Origin: JAUUSJ01 sp051880475
GTDB lineage: Bacteria; Bacillota; Clostridia; Lachnospirales; Lachnospiraceae
Assembly (NCBI GenBank): GCA_051880475.1
Contig: JBJEOA010000060.1
Span: forward strand, 1-64,000
Direction: 5' to 3'
DNA length: 64,000 nt
Shown one piece after another: positions 33,241 to 42,820 of the stretch. Positions within the stretch are counted from its first letter, which is position 1; each line of letters opens with the position of its first letter. The translations under genes were made by a program, and so were the position numbers. The notes under the pieces were generated by a model. It ran no database searches and had not been told where the DNA came from. It saw only the letters and a program-made list of their open reading frames with translations.

Positions 33241-34248
33241 ATGTTAGATGGACAAAAGACTTTATTTAGCGGTATGCAGGCGACAGGAACAATTACTCTT
33301 GGCAATTATCTTGGTGCTTTAAAAAACTGGGTAAAATTAGATGAAGAAGGATATAAATGTTTTTATAGTGTTGTAGATATGCACTCTATTACAGTGAGAC
33401 AAAATCCGGCAGAACTTAGAAAAAGAGCGAGAAATTTATTGATGCTCTATATCGCTGCGGGATTAGACCCAGAAAAAAATTGTATTTATTATCAGTCACA
33501 TGTATCTGCCCACGCAGAATTGGCTTGGATTTTAAATTGTTTCACATATATGGGTGAAATGAACAGAATGACGCAGTTTAAGGATAAAGCGGCAAAACAT
33601 GCAGATAATATCAATGTGGGATTATTTGCATATCCAGTTTTGATGGCAGCAGATATTTTATTATTTCAATCTGACGTAGTGCCAGTAGGTGTTGACCAAA
33701 GACAGCATCTAGAGATTACAAGAGATATTGCAAATCGTTTTAATAATATTTATGGTGACGTATTTACGATTCCAGAGGCGTATATGGGAAAAGTAGGAGC
33801 AAAGATTATGAGCCTACAAGAACCTACAAAGAAAATGTCTAAATCTGATGAAAATCCAAATGCTCATATTTTGTTATTGGATGAGCCTGATGTTATTATG
33901 CGTAAATTCAAGAAAGCCGTGACAGATTCTGATGGATTTATCGCTTACAGTGATGACAAGCCAGGAATTAAAAATTTAATTGATATTTATTGTGCCTCAA
34001 CAGGTATTACAGTAGAGGCTGCTTTAAAAGAATTTGATGGTCTTGGATATGGTGTCTTAAAACAAAGAGTAGCTGAGGCTGTCATCGCAGAATTAAAGCC
34101 TTTGCAAGATAAATTCTATGATTTAAGTAAAAATAAAGATTATATTAATTCTATTATTAAAAACAATGCGGAGCAGGCTAATTATTATGCTACAAAGACA
34201 TTGAGAAAGGTACAAAGAAAAGTAGGATTTCCAGACCGAATTCGATAA
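33241..34248 (+). CDS. trpS: Tryptophanyl-tRNA synthetase
   Basis: 335 residues, class I synthetase charging tRNA-Trp. The HIGH-equivalent TLGNYLGAL follows SGMQATGTI at the N terminus. KKMSKSDEN is the KMSKS loop (about residues 197-205). DQRQHLEITRDIA is the tryptophan-site helix. AAAAGGAG precedes ATG 33241. Only about 110 bp separate it from the divergent small gene, and I see no T-box leader, so regulation by tRNA-Trp is unlikely here. Confidence 0.97.
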   Translation: MLDGQKTLFSGMQATGTITLGNYLGALKNWVKLDEEGYKCFYSVVDMHSITVRQNPAELRKRARNLLMLYIAAGLDPEKNCIYYQSHVSAHAELAWILNCFTYMGEMNRMTQFKDKAAKHADNINVGLFAYPVLMAADILLFQSDVVPVGVDQRQHLEITRDIANRFNNIYGDVFTIPEAYMGKVGAKIMSLQEPTKKMSKSDENPNAHILLLDEPDVIMRKFKKAVTDSDGFIAYSDDKPGIKNLIDIYCASTGITVEAALKEFDGLGYGVLKQRVAEAVIAELKPLQDKFYDLSKNKDYINSIIKNNAEQANYYATKTLRKVQRKVGFPDRIR

Positions 34249-34346
34249 ATACTCAGTAAATCGTAAGAAATAATTCACCGAAAGTTAAGAAATACTATGT
34301 ATAATAAATCTAAAAAATAATAACGATAGGTGATGAGAAGATAGGA

Positions 34347-35012
34347 ATGGATAGAGAGAAAATTATATTAGAACAGCAAAAGAGGATAGAATATTTAAGG
34401 CATCCTGATCCAAACGATAAAAGAGTGAAGTTTTTGCGTCTTTTTTTAAAGATAATAGGTGTTATTCTTTTGTTTTTGATTGCTGTACTAATATTTTTAG
34501 GATATCGAAACCATATTTTTGATTCTGCCGAGAATTTTGATAGATTTATAAAAAAATTAGGAATGTGGGGACCGGTTGCTTTTATTGCTATACAGGCAAT
34601 TCAGATTGTCTTTCCGCTTCTTCCCGCTCCAGTTTGTTGTTTAGCGGGAGTAGTATCGTATGGTCCGTGGATTGGATTTTTATATAATTATATTGGTATT
34701 ATACTTGGTTCATTTTTAGCTTTTGGTATTTCAAGAAAATATGGTGCTACGCTCGCAAAGAGTGTGACCTCAGATGATACTTATGAAAAATATAAAAAAT
34801 GGCTAGAGCAGGGAGAAAAAAAGTTTGATAAGTTTTTTGCGATAGCTATTTTGCTACCCGTCGCTCCAGATGATTTTTTATGTTATCTGGCAGGACTCAC
34901 AAAGATGCCTTTTAAGAAATTTCTGTTAATTATTTTAATAGGAAAGCCGTTTTCAATTTTATCTTATAGTTTTGGACTTGAGATATTTGCCGTCTTAAAG
35001 AGGTTTTTATAG
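34347..35012 (+). CDS. TVP38/TMEM64 (SNARE-associated, DedA-like) membrane protein
   Basis: 221 residues. A cytoplasmic N terminus is followed by a membrane segment (about 33-52) and the SNARE_assoc domain (about 75-200). This has re-entrant hydrophobic stretches, PLLPAPVCCLAG, GSFLAFGISRKYG and the LPVAPDDFLCYLAGL motif. DedA-type proteins of this fold flip phospholipid carriers or act in membrane homeostasis; the exact role is unknown. Preceded by a weak GAGAAG. Monocistronic after trpS. Confidence 0.88.
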   Translation: MDREKIILEQQKRIEYLRHPDPNDKRVKFLRLFLKIIGVILLFLIAVLIFLGYRNHIFDSAENFDRFIKKLGMWGPVAFIAIQAIQIVFPLLPAPVCCLAGVVSYGPWIGFLYNYIGIILGSFLAFGISRKYGATLAKSVTSDDTYEKYKKWLEQGEKKFDKFFAIAILLPVAPDDFLCYLAGLTKMPFKKFLLIILIGKPFSILSYSFGLEIFAVLKRFL

Positions 35013-35161
35013 TAATACCTTGGTTTTATGGACAATTTCTTTTCTTAATATATGCAATTTATAAAAAAAGTTATGTTGTTAAGACAAAAAAATATAATAT
35101 TTTAATAATAAAATAACTTTTCATTTTACTAATAATTGTGTATTATGTAAAAAGATTGAGT

Positions 35162-35285
35162 CAGTTACTTTTCATTTTTTTAAGGATGTATTGTGGGGAC
35201 AAGAACGGATATGAAGAGATAAGCAGGAAAGTAACTGTGTATACAGGCAGTTTAAGAAGAGGAGTCTTAAACTGCTTTTTTTTTT
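35162..35285 (+). ncRNA. Candidate structured leader or small RNA ending in a terminator
   Basis: CAGTTACTTT (35162-35171) and AAAGTAACTG (35228-35237) form a perfect 10-bp stem closing 56 nt. The stem is followed 8 nt later by a terminator, GGCAGTTTAAGA with TCTTAAACTGC and 10 T (35246-35285). The unit lies 78 bp before the OppA-like gene. It fits a riboswitch-type leader or an independent small RNA. It matches no class I can name. Confidence 0.5.
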
Positions 35286-35310
35286 GAGAAAAATATAGTA
35301 TACTATAAAC

Positions 35311-35345
35311 GAGTATACCTGTTTTTGCAGGCGGCCATGAATGAA
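35311..35345. repeat. Short hairpin of the dispersed family, before the OppA-like gene
   Basis: CCTG-TTTTTG-CAGG (35318-35331). On the minus strand the flanks read TTCATGGCCGCCTG and ACAGGTATACTC, nearly the same as 59388-59418. Confidence 0.6.
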
Positions 35346-35362
35346 GGGAGAAAAGATAAAAT

Positions 35363-37003
35363 ATGATAAAAAGAAAAGGATATTGTATTATCAGTATACT
35401 TTGTATATTTTTGTTGATTTTATGTACAGGCTGTGAAGATTTTCAAAATACTGATATGGGAGACGGGGCTCCCCAAGAGACAGTAGAAAGTACACGGCCA
35501 GATGAAGATATCACTTCAAGTGCTGAAGGAAAAAAGACATTAAGATATGCAATTATAAATGATCCGTCTAATATAGACCCACAGCTTGCGAGCAGTAGTG
35601 TGGAGGCAACGATAGGATTTCATGTATATGAGGGGTTAGTAAAAAATAATCGAGGAACTGTAAAAAATGCGATGGCAAGCTATTATCAAGTATCACAAGA
35701 TGGTCTTAATTATACATTTTATTTAAGAGATGCGAAGTGGAGTGACGGTGAAACCGTGAAGGCAAAGCATTTTGTAGATGGAATTAAGCGATTGATGGAT
35801 CCAAAAACAAAAAGTAATTATTCGTATTTAGCAGATTATATTGCGGATGTGAAGGCAGTGAATGAGAAGACGGTTGTAATTACGCTAAAGGAAGCGACAC
35901 CTTATTTTCTAAATATACTATGTATGGTAAATTTCTCTCCAGTTCGAGAGGATATTATAAAAAAGGAGGGAAGCAGCTTTGCAATTCGTCCGTCTACCAC
36001 AGTATATAATGGACCGTTTATTGTGTCAGCATGGAAAAAGGGGAGAAAAATTATTTTAGAGAAAAATGAAAATTATTATAATAGTGCTAATATCTCTCTT
36101 GAGAGAGTAGAAATTATCACTGTGTCTAGTGTAGAAGAAGCCTATAAAATGTATCAGTCTGGAGATATAGATTTTGTGGAAGTAAATCAAGATTCTTATT
36201 TGCCAAAGGATGGAAACTATAGTTTGGATTATGATGGAGGAGTGGAATATCTTACTTTTAATTTTAATAATCGATATTTACAAAATAAAGAATTAAGATT
36301 GGCAATTTCCTACGCTATTAATAGGACAGAGTTGCTTAAAGAATCTAGCCAAGGATTAAATGAGATAGCTACGAGATATATTATGCCAAATATGAAAGGA
36401 ATTGCAGGAACGTATAGCGAAGAGCAGCCGTATGCTCCGTTTGGCGAGGAAGAAAATCGAGCAGAGGCATTAGACTATCTTGCCTCGGCGTTAAATGAAT
36501 TAGGGCTTAGTGATGCCTCTCAAATTAAATTAGAATTATTAGTGGAAAATACAAAAGTAAAAAAACAAGAGGGAGAAATCATAAAAAAACAATTAGAGAC
36601 GCTCTTGGGAATTAAAGTGGCTTTGAAAAAAGATTCTAAGGTAAAGAAAGTGAATAGTGAGGCGAAGGGAGATTTTTGTATGACCTTGACGACTTGGTAT
36701 CCAGATTATGAGGATGCACTCTCCTATATAGAAATTTGGGACAGCAATTCTATATATAATATAAGCTGTTATAATAATAAATTATTAGATAATAAAATTA
36801 AAGAGATTAAAGAGACTGTTATTCCTAAGGTGAGACAGAGAAAATTAAATGAGGCTGAGAGAATGTTGTGTGAGGATGGAGCTTTCGTTCCAATTCAATT
36901 TTCAAAAAAGGCAATTTTACACTCTAGTAATTTGACGGGCTTGGTTACGTATTATATAGGTAATAACTATAATTATATTCATGCGAATAAGACAACACAA
37001 TAG
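35363..37003 (+). CDS. OppA-like oligopeptide-binding lipoprotein
   Basis: 546 residues. Lipoprotein signal with lipobox ILCTGC (Cys at about 23) and a Glu/Asp/Ser-rich linker to about residue 58, then an SBP_bac_5 domain (about 60-540). TLRYAIINDPSNIDPQL-like start and YTFYLRDAKWSDG are family hallmarks. It captures peptides outside the membrane for an Opp-type ABC importer, but no permease or ATPase genes are next to it. GGGAG precedes ATG 35363. Followed by two M14-family deacylases, so it may have a signalling or specialised uptake role. A structured leader lies upstream. Confidence 0.92.
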   Translation: MIKRKGYCIISILCIFLLILCTGCEDFQNTDMGDGAPQETVESTRPDEDITSSAEGKKTLRYAIINDPSNIDPQLASSSVEATIGFHVYEGLVKNNRGTVKNAMASYYQVSQDGLNYTFYLRDAKWSDGETVKAKHFVDGIKRLMDPKTKSNYSYLADYIADVKAVNEKTVVITLKEATPYFLNILCMVNFSPVREDIIKKEGSSFAIRPSTTVYNGPFIVSAWKKGRKIILEKNENYYNSANISLERVEIITVSSVEEAYKMYQSGDIDFVEVNQDSYLPKDGNYSLDYDGGVEYLTFNFNNRYLQNKELRLAISYAINRTELLKESSQGLNEIATRYIMPNMKGIAGTYSEEQPYAPFGEEENRAEALDYLASALNELGLSDASQIKLELLVENTKVKKQEGEIIKKQLETLLGIKVALKKDSKVKKVNSEAKGDFCMTLTTWYPDYEDALSYIEIWDSNSIYNISCYNNKLLDNKIKEIKETVIPKVRQRKLNEAERMLCEDGAFVPIQFSKKAILHSSNLTGLVTYYIGNNYNYIHANKTTQ

Positions 37004-37033
37004 AAATTTAACGCAAGCAAAGGAATGAGGAAA

Positions 37034-37987
37034 ATGATAGAAACAATTGTGTCGGTGCAGATGCCAATTCACGAGACATTAAAAATTAAGAAAAATAGAC
37101 TAATGCCAGATCAGCTTACAGGGAGAGAAAAGAGACTTTGTATTGTAACAGGAATTCACGGAGATGAGCTTGGCGGACAGTATATATGTTATGAAGTGAT
37201 TCGAAGAATTAAGAAAGAGTTTGAGCACTTAAAAGGAATTGTAGATGTGTATCCAGCACTAAATCCTCTTGGTTTGGATTCTTTAATCCGGGGAGTTCCT
37301 CAGTTTGATTTTGATATGAATACGATTTTTCCTGGAAAAAAAGATGGAGATATGGTAGAAAATATTGCTTATTATATTGTAAAGGAACTGGAAAAATCAG
37401 ATATTTGTATTGATATCCATTCAAGTAATATTAATTTAAAAGAGATTCCTCAAGTTCGAGTAGGAGATAAGGTTACGAAGGATACAATGAAATTTGCAAC
37501 GGCAATGAATACGGATTTGGTTTGGATTCATCCTTCTAATACGGTGAAGGAGGGAAGTTTAGCCTATTCATTACAAAAGAGAGGTGTCACAGCATTTGTT
37601 ATTGAATCAGGCGCCGCTCTTCGAGTAAATTATGAGTATTGTAATCAAATCATAGAAGGAATTTTTTGTCTAATGAAGAGGGCAAAAATCTGGACAGGAG
37701 AAACGATAGTTCCTAAAAAACCAATTATTTCAAGAGATTATCAAGTGCAGTTTATAAACTGCGAGAGCAGTGGAATTTTTATTCCAAATATAAAACATGC
37801 CCAGTATGTAAAAAAAGGAGATTTAATTGGGACAATCGCAAAACCGATTATGGGGGCGGTGATGGAAGAAATATATGCTCCAATTGACGGAATGGTATTT
37901 ACATTAAGAGAATATCCTGCGGTGCAAGAAGGGGCGTTAATTGGAAGAATTTTAGGAGGCAGCTATGGTAAAAGAGATTCTATATGA
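37034..37987 (+). CDS. M14-family deacylase/carboxypeptidase (AstE/AspA-like), first of a pair
   Basis: 317 residues from ATG 37034 (ATG 37025 lies too close to AAGGA). Zinc site: GIHGDELGG (His and Glu, about residues 36-44) and IDIHSSN (second His). A catalytic-type Glu lies in FVIESGAALRV (about 192-202), and a C-terminal barrel follows (YAPIDGMVFTLREYPAVQEG). Succinylglutamate desuccinylase/aspartoacylase-like enzymes remove acyl groups from amino acids or cut short peptides. It overlaps the next, related gene by 23 bp, so the two probably form a heteromer or act in series. Confidence 0.85.
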   Translation: MIETIVSVQMPIHETLKIKKNRLMPDQLTGREKRLCIVTGIHGDELGGQYICYEVIRRIKKEFEHLKGIVDVYPALNPLGLDSLIRGVPQFDFDMNTIFPGKKDGDMVENIAYYIVKELEKSDICIDIHSSNINLKEIPQVRVGDKVTKDTMKFATAMNTDLVWIHPSNTVKEGSLAYSLQKRGVTAFVIESGAALRVNYEYCNQIIEGIFCLMKRAKIWTGETIVPKKPIISRDYQVQFINCESSGIFIPNIKHAQYVKKGDLIGTIAKPIMGAVMEEIYAPIDGMVFTLREYPAVQEGALIGRILGGSYGKRDSI

Positions 37988-38909
37988 GATGGAATCGGGG
38001 TTTCGAGAAGAGTATAAAATTATAGGATACCGCTTTGGTAAAAAAGATGCATCGGAAAAGGCGGCTTGTATTGTCGGTGCATTAAGAGGAAACGAATATC
38101 AACAGCTTTATATTTGTTCGCAGCTTATTATTGCCTTAGAAAAGCTTGAGAAAATAAAGGCAATTAAGGGAGAAAATGAAATTTTAGTCATTCCCTCTTT
38201 AAGTAATACAGTTATGAATATAGGAAGAAGATTTTGGGGAAATGACGGATCGGATTTGAACCGAGAATTTCCAGGAAATCCAAAAGGAGAGACACAAAGC
38301 AGGATTGCGGACGCTCTACTGAGAGAAATAACAGGATACCGATATGGAATTCAGCTTCCTTCCTTTTATTTAGAGGGAGAGTTTATTCCACATATTCGAA
38401 TGATGGATACAGGAAAGGAAAATACAAGTTTAGCCAATCTATTTGGACTTCCCTATGTAGTGACAAGTGGGGTGAGACCTTATGATAAGAGAACATTAAA
38501 TTATAACTGGCAGATGAAGGGAACCGATGCTTTTTCTCTTTATACGAATGCCACAGATACAATCAATGAAAAGGAGGCGATGCAGGCAGTTTCTGCTATT
38601 TTAAGGTTTTTGACGAGGATGGGAATTATTAAGTATCAATGTCATAATGGTTATATTGCCACTGTATTAAACGAAAATGATTTAATTAATATAAAATCAA
38701 ATACAGCAGGTTTTTTGAGAAAGAGAGTGGAAAATAATCAGGAAGTAAAAAGAGGAGAAACCTTAGCAGAAATTATTGATCCATATGAGGGAACAGTTTT
38801 ATCAAAGCTAAAAGCGAGTACAGATGGAATTATTTTTTATACGAGAAGTAAGCCAGTTACATTCCAAAACTCAATTGCATTTCAGATTATAAAGCGGTTA
38901 CACGGTTAA
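37965..38909 (+). CDS. M14-family deacylase-like protein, second of a pair
   Basis: 314 residues, related to the preceding protein. The zinc motif reads GALRGNEYQQ (the first His replaced by Arg, Glu kept as GNE), and DLNREFPG, typical of AstE/AspA, is present. The Q-L-P segment (YGIQLPSFY) stands where the DIHSS motif with the second zinc His should be. So at least two metal ligands look altered, and this subunit may be inactive or use other residues. ATG 37965 overlaps the upstream gene by 23 bp, with GGAGG just before it. No clear terminator follows before purL. Confidence 0.78.
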   Translation: MVKEILYEMESGFREEYKIIGYRFGKKDASEKAACIVGALRGNEYQQLYICSQLIIALEKLEKIKAIKGENEILVIPSLSNTVMNIGRRFWGNDGSDLNREFPGNPKGETQSRIADALLREITGYRYGIQLPSFYLEGEFIPHIRMMDTGKENTSLANLFGLPYVVTSGVRPYDKRTLNYNWQMKGTDAFSLYTNATDTINEKEAMQAVSAILRFLTRMGIIKYQCHNGYIATVLNENDLINIKSNTAGFLRKRVENNQEVKRGETLAEIIDPYEGTVLSKLKASTDGIIFYTRSKPVTFQNSIAFQIIKRLHG

Positions 38910-38952
38910 TTCTGAAAAACTTAGATTTTGACAAAAAAATTCAAAAAAGGTT

Positions 38953-38980
38953 TTGCATTTTCTGACAAATAGGGTATAAT
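38953..38980 (+). promoter_or_regulatory. Promoter of purL
   Basis: TTGCAT (38953-38958), 16 bp and a perfect TATAAT (38975-38980). There is a 67-nt leader to ATG 39047. I see no purine riboswitch in it. Confidence 0.65.
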
Positions 38981-39046
38981 GTGACTGAATACCAGATGAC
39001 TAAAAGATAAAGGTTAAGTCGTAAAAGACAGATTATGGAGGAATTT

Positions 39047-42000
39047 ATGAGTCAGGTAAAAAGAGTTTATGTAGAAAAAAAGACAGATTATGCGGTAAAG
39101 GCAAAAGAACTGTTGGCAGAAATTAAGGCGTATCTTTCTATACAAAAGATTGATAATGTGAGACAGTTGATTCGCTATGATATAGAAAATGTATCTGAGG
39201 ATACTTATAATCTAGCGAAAGATACTGTATTTAGTGAACCGCCAGTTGATTATTTATACGAGGAAGAATTTCCTTTAAATGAAAAAGAAACTGTATTTAG
39301 CGTAGAGTTTTTGCCAGGCCAGTTCGACCAAAGAGCAGACTCTGCCGAACAATGTTTAAAACTTTTGAATGAGAAGGAAGAGCCAACCATTCGTTCTGCC
39401 GTTACGTATGTATTAGAGGGAGATTTAACTGAGGAAGAAATAGAGAAGATTAAATCTTATTGTATTAACCCAGTAGATTCTAGACAGTCTGAGGAAAGGA
39501 AACCAGATACATTAATTTCTAAGTTTGAAGAGCCAGCAGACGTGCCAATTTTTGACGGATTTTCTAAAATGCCAGAAGAGGAACTAAAGCAATTATATGA
39601 TTCTTTAGGACTAGCTATGACATTTAAGGATTTCTTGCATATTCAAAATTATTTTAGTGGGGAAGAAAAACGTGACCCATCTATGACAGAAATTCGTGTA
39701 TTAGATACGTATTGGTCTGACCATTGTAGACATACTACTTTCTCTACAGAACTTAAAAATATTGAGTTTGAAGAGGGCTACTATAAAGAGGTAATGGAAA
39801 ATACTTACAAAGAGTATTTGGCAGATAGAGAAGAACTTTATAAGGGAAGAAAAGATAAATTCGTATGTCTTATGGACTTAGCACTTATTGCCATGAAGAA
39901 AATCAAGGCAGATGGCGGTTTAGATGATATGGAAGAGTCTGACGAGATTAACGCATGCAGTATTGTTGTTCCAGTTACAATTGATGGACAGACAGAGGAA
40001 TGGTTAATTAGCTTTAAAAATGAGACACATAATCATCCAACAGAGATTGAGCCTTTTGGTGGTGCGGCTACTTGTCTTGGAGGAGCAATTCGTGATCCAC
40101 TTTCAGGACGTTCCTATGTATATCAGGCGATGCGTGTCACAGGTGCAGCAGACCCAACACTTCCACTTGATTGGACATTAAATGGAAAACTTCCACAGAG
40201 AAAATTAACAACAGGTGCAGCAGATGGATATAGTTCTTACGGTAACCAGATTGGCTTGGCTACAGGTATGGTAGATGAGATTTATCATCCAAATTATGTT
40301 GCGAAACGTTTGGAAATCGGTGCTGTTATGGGTGCTGCTCCAAGAAAGAACGTTGTTCGTGAGACATCTGACCCAGGAGATATTATTATCTTATTAGGTG
40401 GAAGAACAGGTAGAGATGGATGTGGCGGAGCGACAGGTTCCTCTAAAGTGCATACAGAGCAATCTATCGAGACATGTGGAGCCGAGGTACAAAAAGGTAA
40501 TCCACCTACGGAGAGAAAAATTCAGAGATTATTTAGAAGAGAAGAAGTAAGCCGTCTAATTAAAAAATGTAATGACTTTGGTGCAGGCGGAGTTTCCGTT
40601 GCAATCGGAGAGCTTGCAGATGGATTACAGATTCAGCTTGATAAAGTTCCTAAAAAATACGCTGGTCTTGACGGAACAGAGCTTGCTATTTCTGAGTCTC
40701 AAGAGCGTATGGCAGTTGTCATTGATCCTAAAGATGTAGATACTTTCCTTGCCTATGCGAAAGAGGAAAACTTAGAGGCAGTAGAGGTTGCTGTTGTGAC
40801 GGAGGAAAAACGTCTTGTTATGTATTGGAGAGGCAAGACAATCGTAGATTTATCTCGCGCATTTTTGGATACAAACGGTGCACATCAAGAGACAGATGTA
40901 CTTGTGTCAGTTCCAGAATATAGAGATGGATATGAGATAAAAGATAGTTCTGCTATTAGTTTAGAGGATATGTGGAAAGATTGTATGGAAGATCTAAACG
41001 TATGTTCTAAAAAGGGACTTGTCGAAATGTTTGACAGCTCCATTGGAGCGGGCACTGTTTTAATGCCATATGGAGGAAAGAATCAGTCTACCCCAATCCA
41101 GACAATGATTGCAAAACTTCCAATTTTAAAGGGAGAGTCTAATACAGTAACAATGATGAGCTATGGATTTGACCCATATATTTCTAGTTGGAGTCCATAT
41201 CACGGAGCAATCTATGCAGTTCTTGAGTCAATTGCGAAGATTGTAGCAAGTGGTGGAAATTACGAGACAATTCGTTTCACATTCCAAGAATACTTTAAAC
41301 GTCTTGGTGAGGATAAGAAACGTTGGGGTGAGCCTTTTGCGGCATTACTCGGTGCTTATAGTGTTCAGAAAGCTTTTGGACTTCCATCTATCGGCGGAAA
41401 AGACAGTATGTCTGGTACATTTAATGATATCGATGTTCCACCAACATTAGTATCTTTTGCTGTAGATATCGGAGATGTTAATCATATTATCACTCCAGAA
41501 CTTAAGAAAAAAGACAATCACCTTGTTTTAATAAGAGTTCCTTTAGATGAATATAGAATTCCAGATTATAAAGAGGCAGCAAGAGGATACCGCCATATTT
41601 ATAGAATGGCGAAAAAGGGACAAATTGAGTCTGCTTATGCGATTGGAAAAGGCGGTATTATCGGTGCAATCAGTAAGATGGCATTTGGAAATGGACTTGG
41701 AATTCGCTTAGACGGCGATTTAAGTATAGAGCAGTTAACTGAGAAATGTTATGGTTCTGTTCTTCTTGAGGTAACTTCCAGAAATATCCGCAATATTGGA
41801 ATGCCATGTATTTATATCGGCGAGGTTATTGGCGAGTCAAAAGTTGAGTATAAGAACGAAGAATTTAGTTTAGAACAGATGGAAGAAATTTGGAATAGCC
41901 AGTTAGAGTCTGTATTCCCTACAAGCTCAGGAATTGAGCCTGAACAACTTGATACGCCAGTTTACGATGCAGGTGGAAAAATCTATATCGCTAAAAATAA

Positions 42001-42805
42001 AGTGGCAGTTCCAAAAGTATTTATTCCTGTATTCCCAGGAACAAACTGTGAGTATGACACAGCAAAGGCATTTGAGTTAGCGGGAGCAAAGGTAGAGACA
42101 AGAGTATTTAAAAACTTGACAGAGCAAGATATTAGAGATTCTATTGATGAGTTTGAGAAGGCAATTTCAGATGCTCAGATTATTATGTTCCCAGGTGGAT
42201 TTAGTGCTGGTGATGAGCCAGAAGGTTCTGCAAAATTCTTTGCAACTGTATTTAGAAATGAAAAGATGAAAGAAGCAATTCATAAATTATTAGATGAGAG
42301 AGATGGACTTGCTCTTGGTATTTGTAATGGATTCCAAGCTCTCATTAAACTTGGACTTTTACCTTATGGTGAGATTACAAAACAGCAGGCTGATTCTCCA
42401 ACATTAACAATGAATAGCATTGGACGTCATATTTCTAAGATGGTTCATACAAAGATTGTTTCCAATAAATCTCCTTGGCTGAAAAATGCAATTTTAAGAG
42501 AAAGCTATGTAATTCCAGCATCTCACGGTGAGGGACGTTTTGTCGCAAGCGATGAGTGGATTGAAAAATTATTTAAAAACGGACAGGTTGCAACGCAGTA
42601 CGTTGATTTAATGGGCCGTCCTACTATGGATGAGAGATTTAATCCAAACGGTTCTTATGCGGCAATCGAGGGAATCACAAGCCCAGACGGAAGAATTTTA
42701 GGTAAGATGGCACATTCTGAGCGTATCGGATTAAATGTAGCAAAGAATATTCCTGGAAATCAAAATCAGCATATCTTTGAGTCAGGAGTAGAATATTTTA
42801 AATAG
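39047..42805 (+). CDS. purL: Phosphoribosylformylglycinamidine synthase, single-chain
   Basis: 1,252 residues from ATG 39047 (GGAGG 5 nt upstream; ATG 39035 is before the site). Fourth step of purine synthesis, FGAR to FGAM. The N-terminal linker and PurS-like part are followed by two AIRS-type ATP-binding halves (SDHCRHTTF; NETHNHPTEIEPFGGAATC read in parts; GGKDSM). A C-terminal class I glutaminase domain has the nucleophile in ALGICNGFQAL (about residue 1095) and the His in PASHGEGRF. The one-chain form is found in Proteobacteria and many Clostridia, instead of separate PurS-PurQ-PurL. No other pur gene is adjacent. Confidence 0.97.
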   Translation: MSQVKRVYVEKKTDYAVKAKELLAEIKAYLSIQKIDNVRQLIRYDIENVSEDTYNLAKDTVFSEPPVDYLYEEEFPLNEKETVFSVEFLPGQFDQRADSAEQCLKLLNEKEEPTIRSAVTYVLEGDLTEEEIEKIKSYCINPVDSRQSEERKPDTLISKFEEPADVPIFDGFSKMPEEELKQLYDSLGLAMTFKDFLHIQNYFSGEEKRDPSMTEIRVLDTYWSDHCRHTTFSTELKNIEFEEGYYKEVMENTYKEYLADREELYKGRKDKFVCLMDLALIAMKKIKADGGLDDMEESDEINACSIVVPVTIDGQTEEWLISFKNETHNHPTEIEPFGGAATCLGGAIRDPLSGRSYVYQAMRVTGAADPTLPLDWTLNGKLPQRKLTTGAADGYSSYGNQIGLATGMVDEIYHPNYVAKRLEIGAVMGAAPRKNVVRETSDPGDIIILLGGRTGRDGCGGATGSSKVHTEQSIETCGAEVQKGNPPTERKIQRLFRREEVSRLIKKCNDFGAGGVSVAIGELADGLQIQLDKVPKKYAGLDGTELAISESQERMAVVIDPKDVDTFLAYAKEENLEAVEVAVVTEEKRLVMYWRGKTIVDLSRAFLDTNGAHQETDVLVSVPEYRDGYEIKDSSAISLEDMWKDCMEDLNVCSKKGLVEMFDSSIGAGTVLMPYGGKNQSTPIQTMIAKLPILKGESNTVTMMSYGFDPYISSWSPYHGAIYAVLESIAKIVASGGNYETIRFTFQEYFKRLGEDKKRWGEPFAALLGAYSVQKAFGLPSIGGKDSMSGTFNDIDVPPTLVSFAVDIGDVNHIITPELKKKDNHLVLIRVPLDEYRIPDYKEAARGYRHIYRMAKKGQIESAYAIGKGGIIGAISKMAFGNGLGIRLDGDLSIEQLTEKCYGSVLLEVTSRNIRNIGMPCIYIGEVIGESKVEYKNEEFSLEQMEEIWNSQLESVFPTSSGIEPEQLDTPVYDAGGKIYIAKNKVAVPKVFIPVFPGTNCEYDTAKAFELAGAKVETRVFKNLTEQDIRDSIDEFEKAISDAQIIMFPGGFSAGDEPEGSAKFFATVFRNEKMKEAIHKLLDERDGLALGICNGFQALIKLGLLPYGEITKQQADSPTLTMNSIGRHISKMVHTKIVSNKSPWLKNAILRESYVIPASHGEGRFVASDEWIEKLFKNGQVATQYVDLMGRPTMDERFNPNGSYAAIEGITSPDGRILGKMAHSERIGLNVAKNIPGNQNQHIFESGVEYFK

Positions 42806-42820
42806 AAGGTAGAATAATTT

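Noticed and set aside
35190..35210. Guanidine-III-like GGACAAGA block in the OppA leader
   Set aside because: Only a short coincidental match; the paired regions of that riboswitch are not present.
38981..39046. Purine riboswitch before purL
   Set aside because: The 66-nt leader is too short and has none of the conserved three-way-junction sequences.
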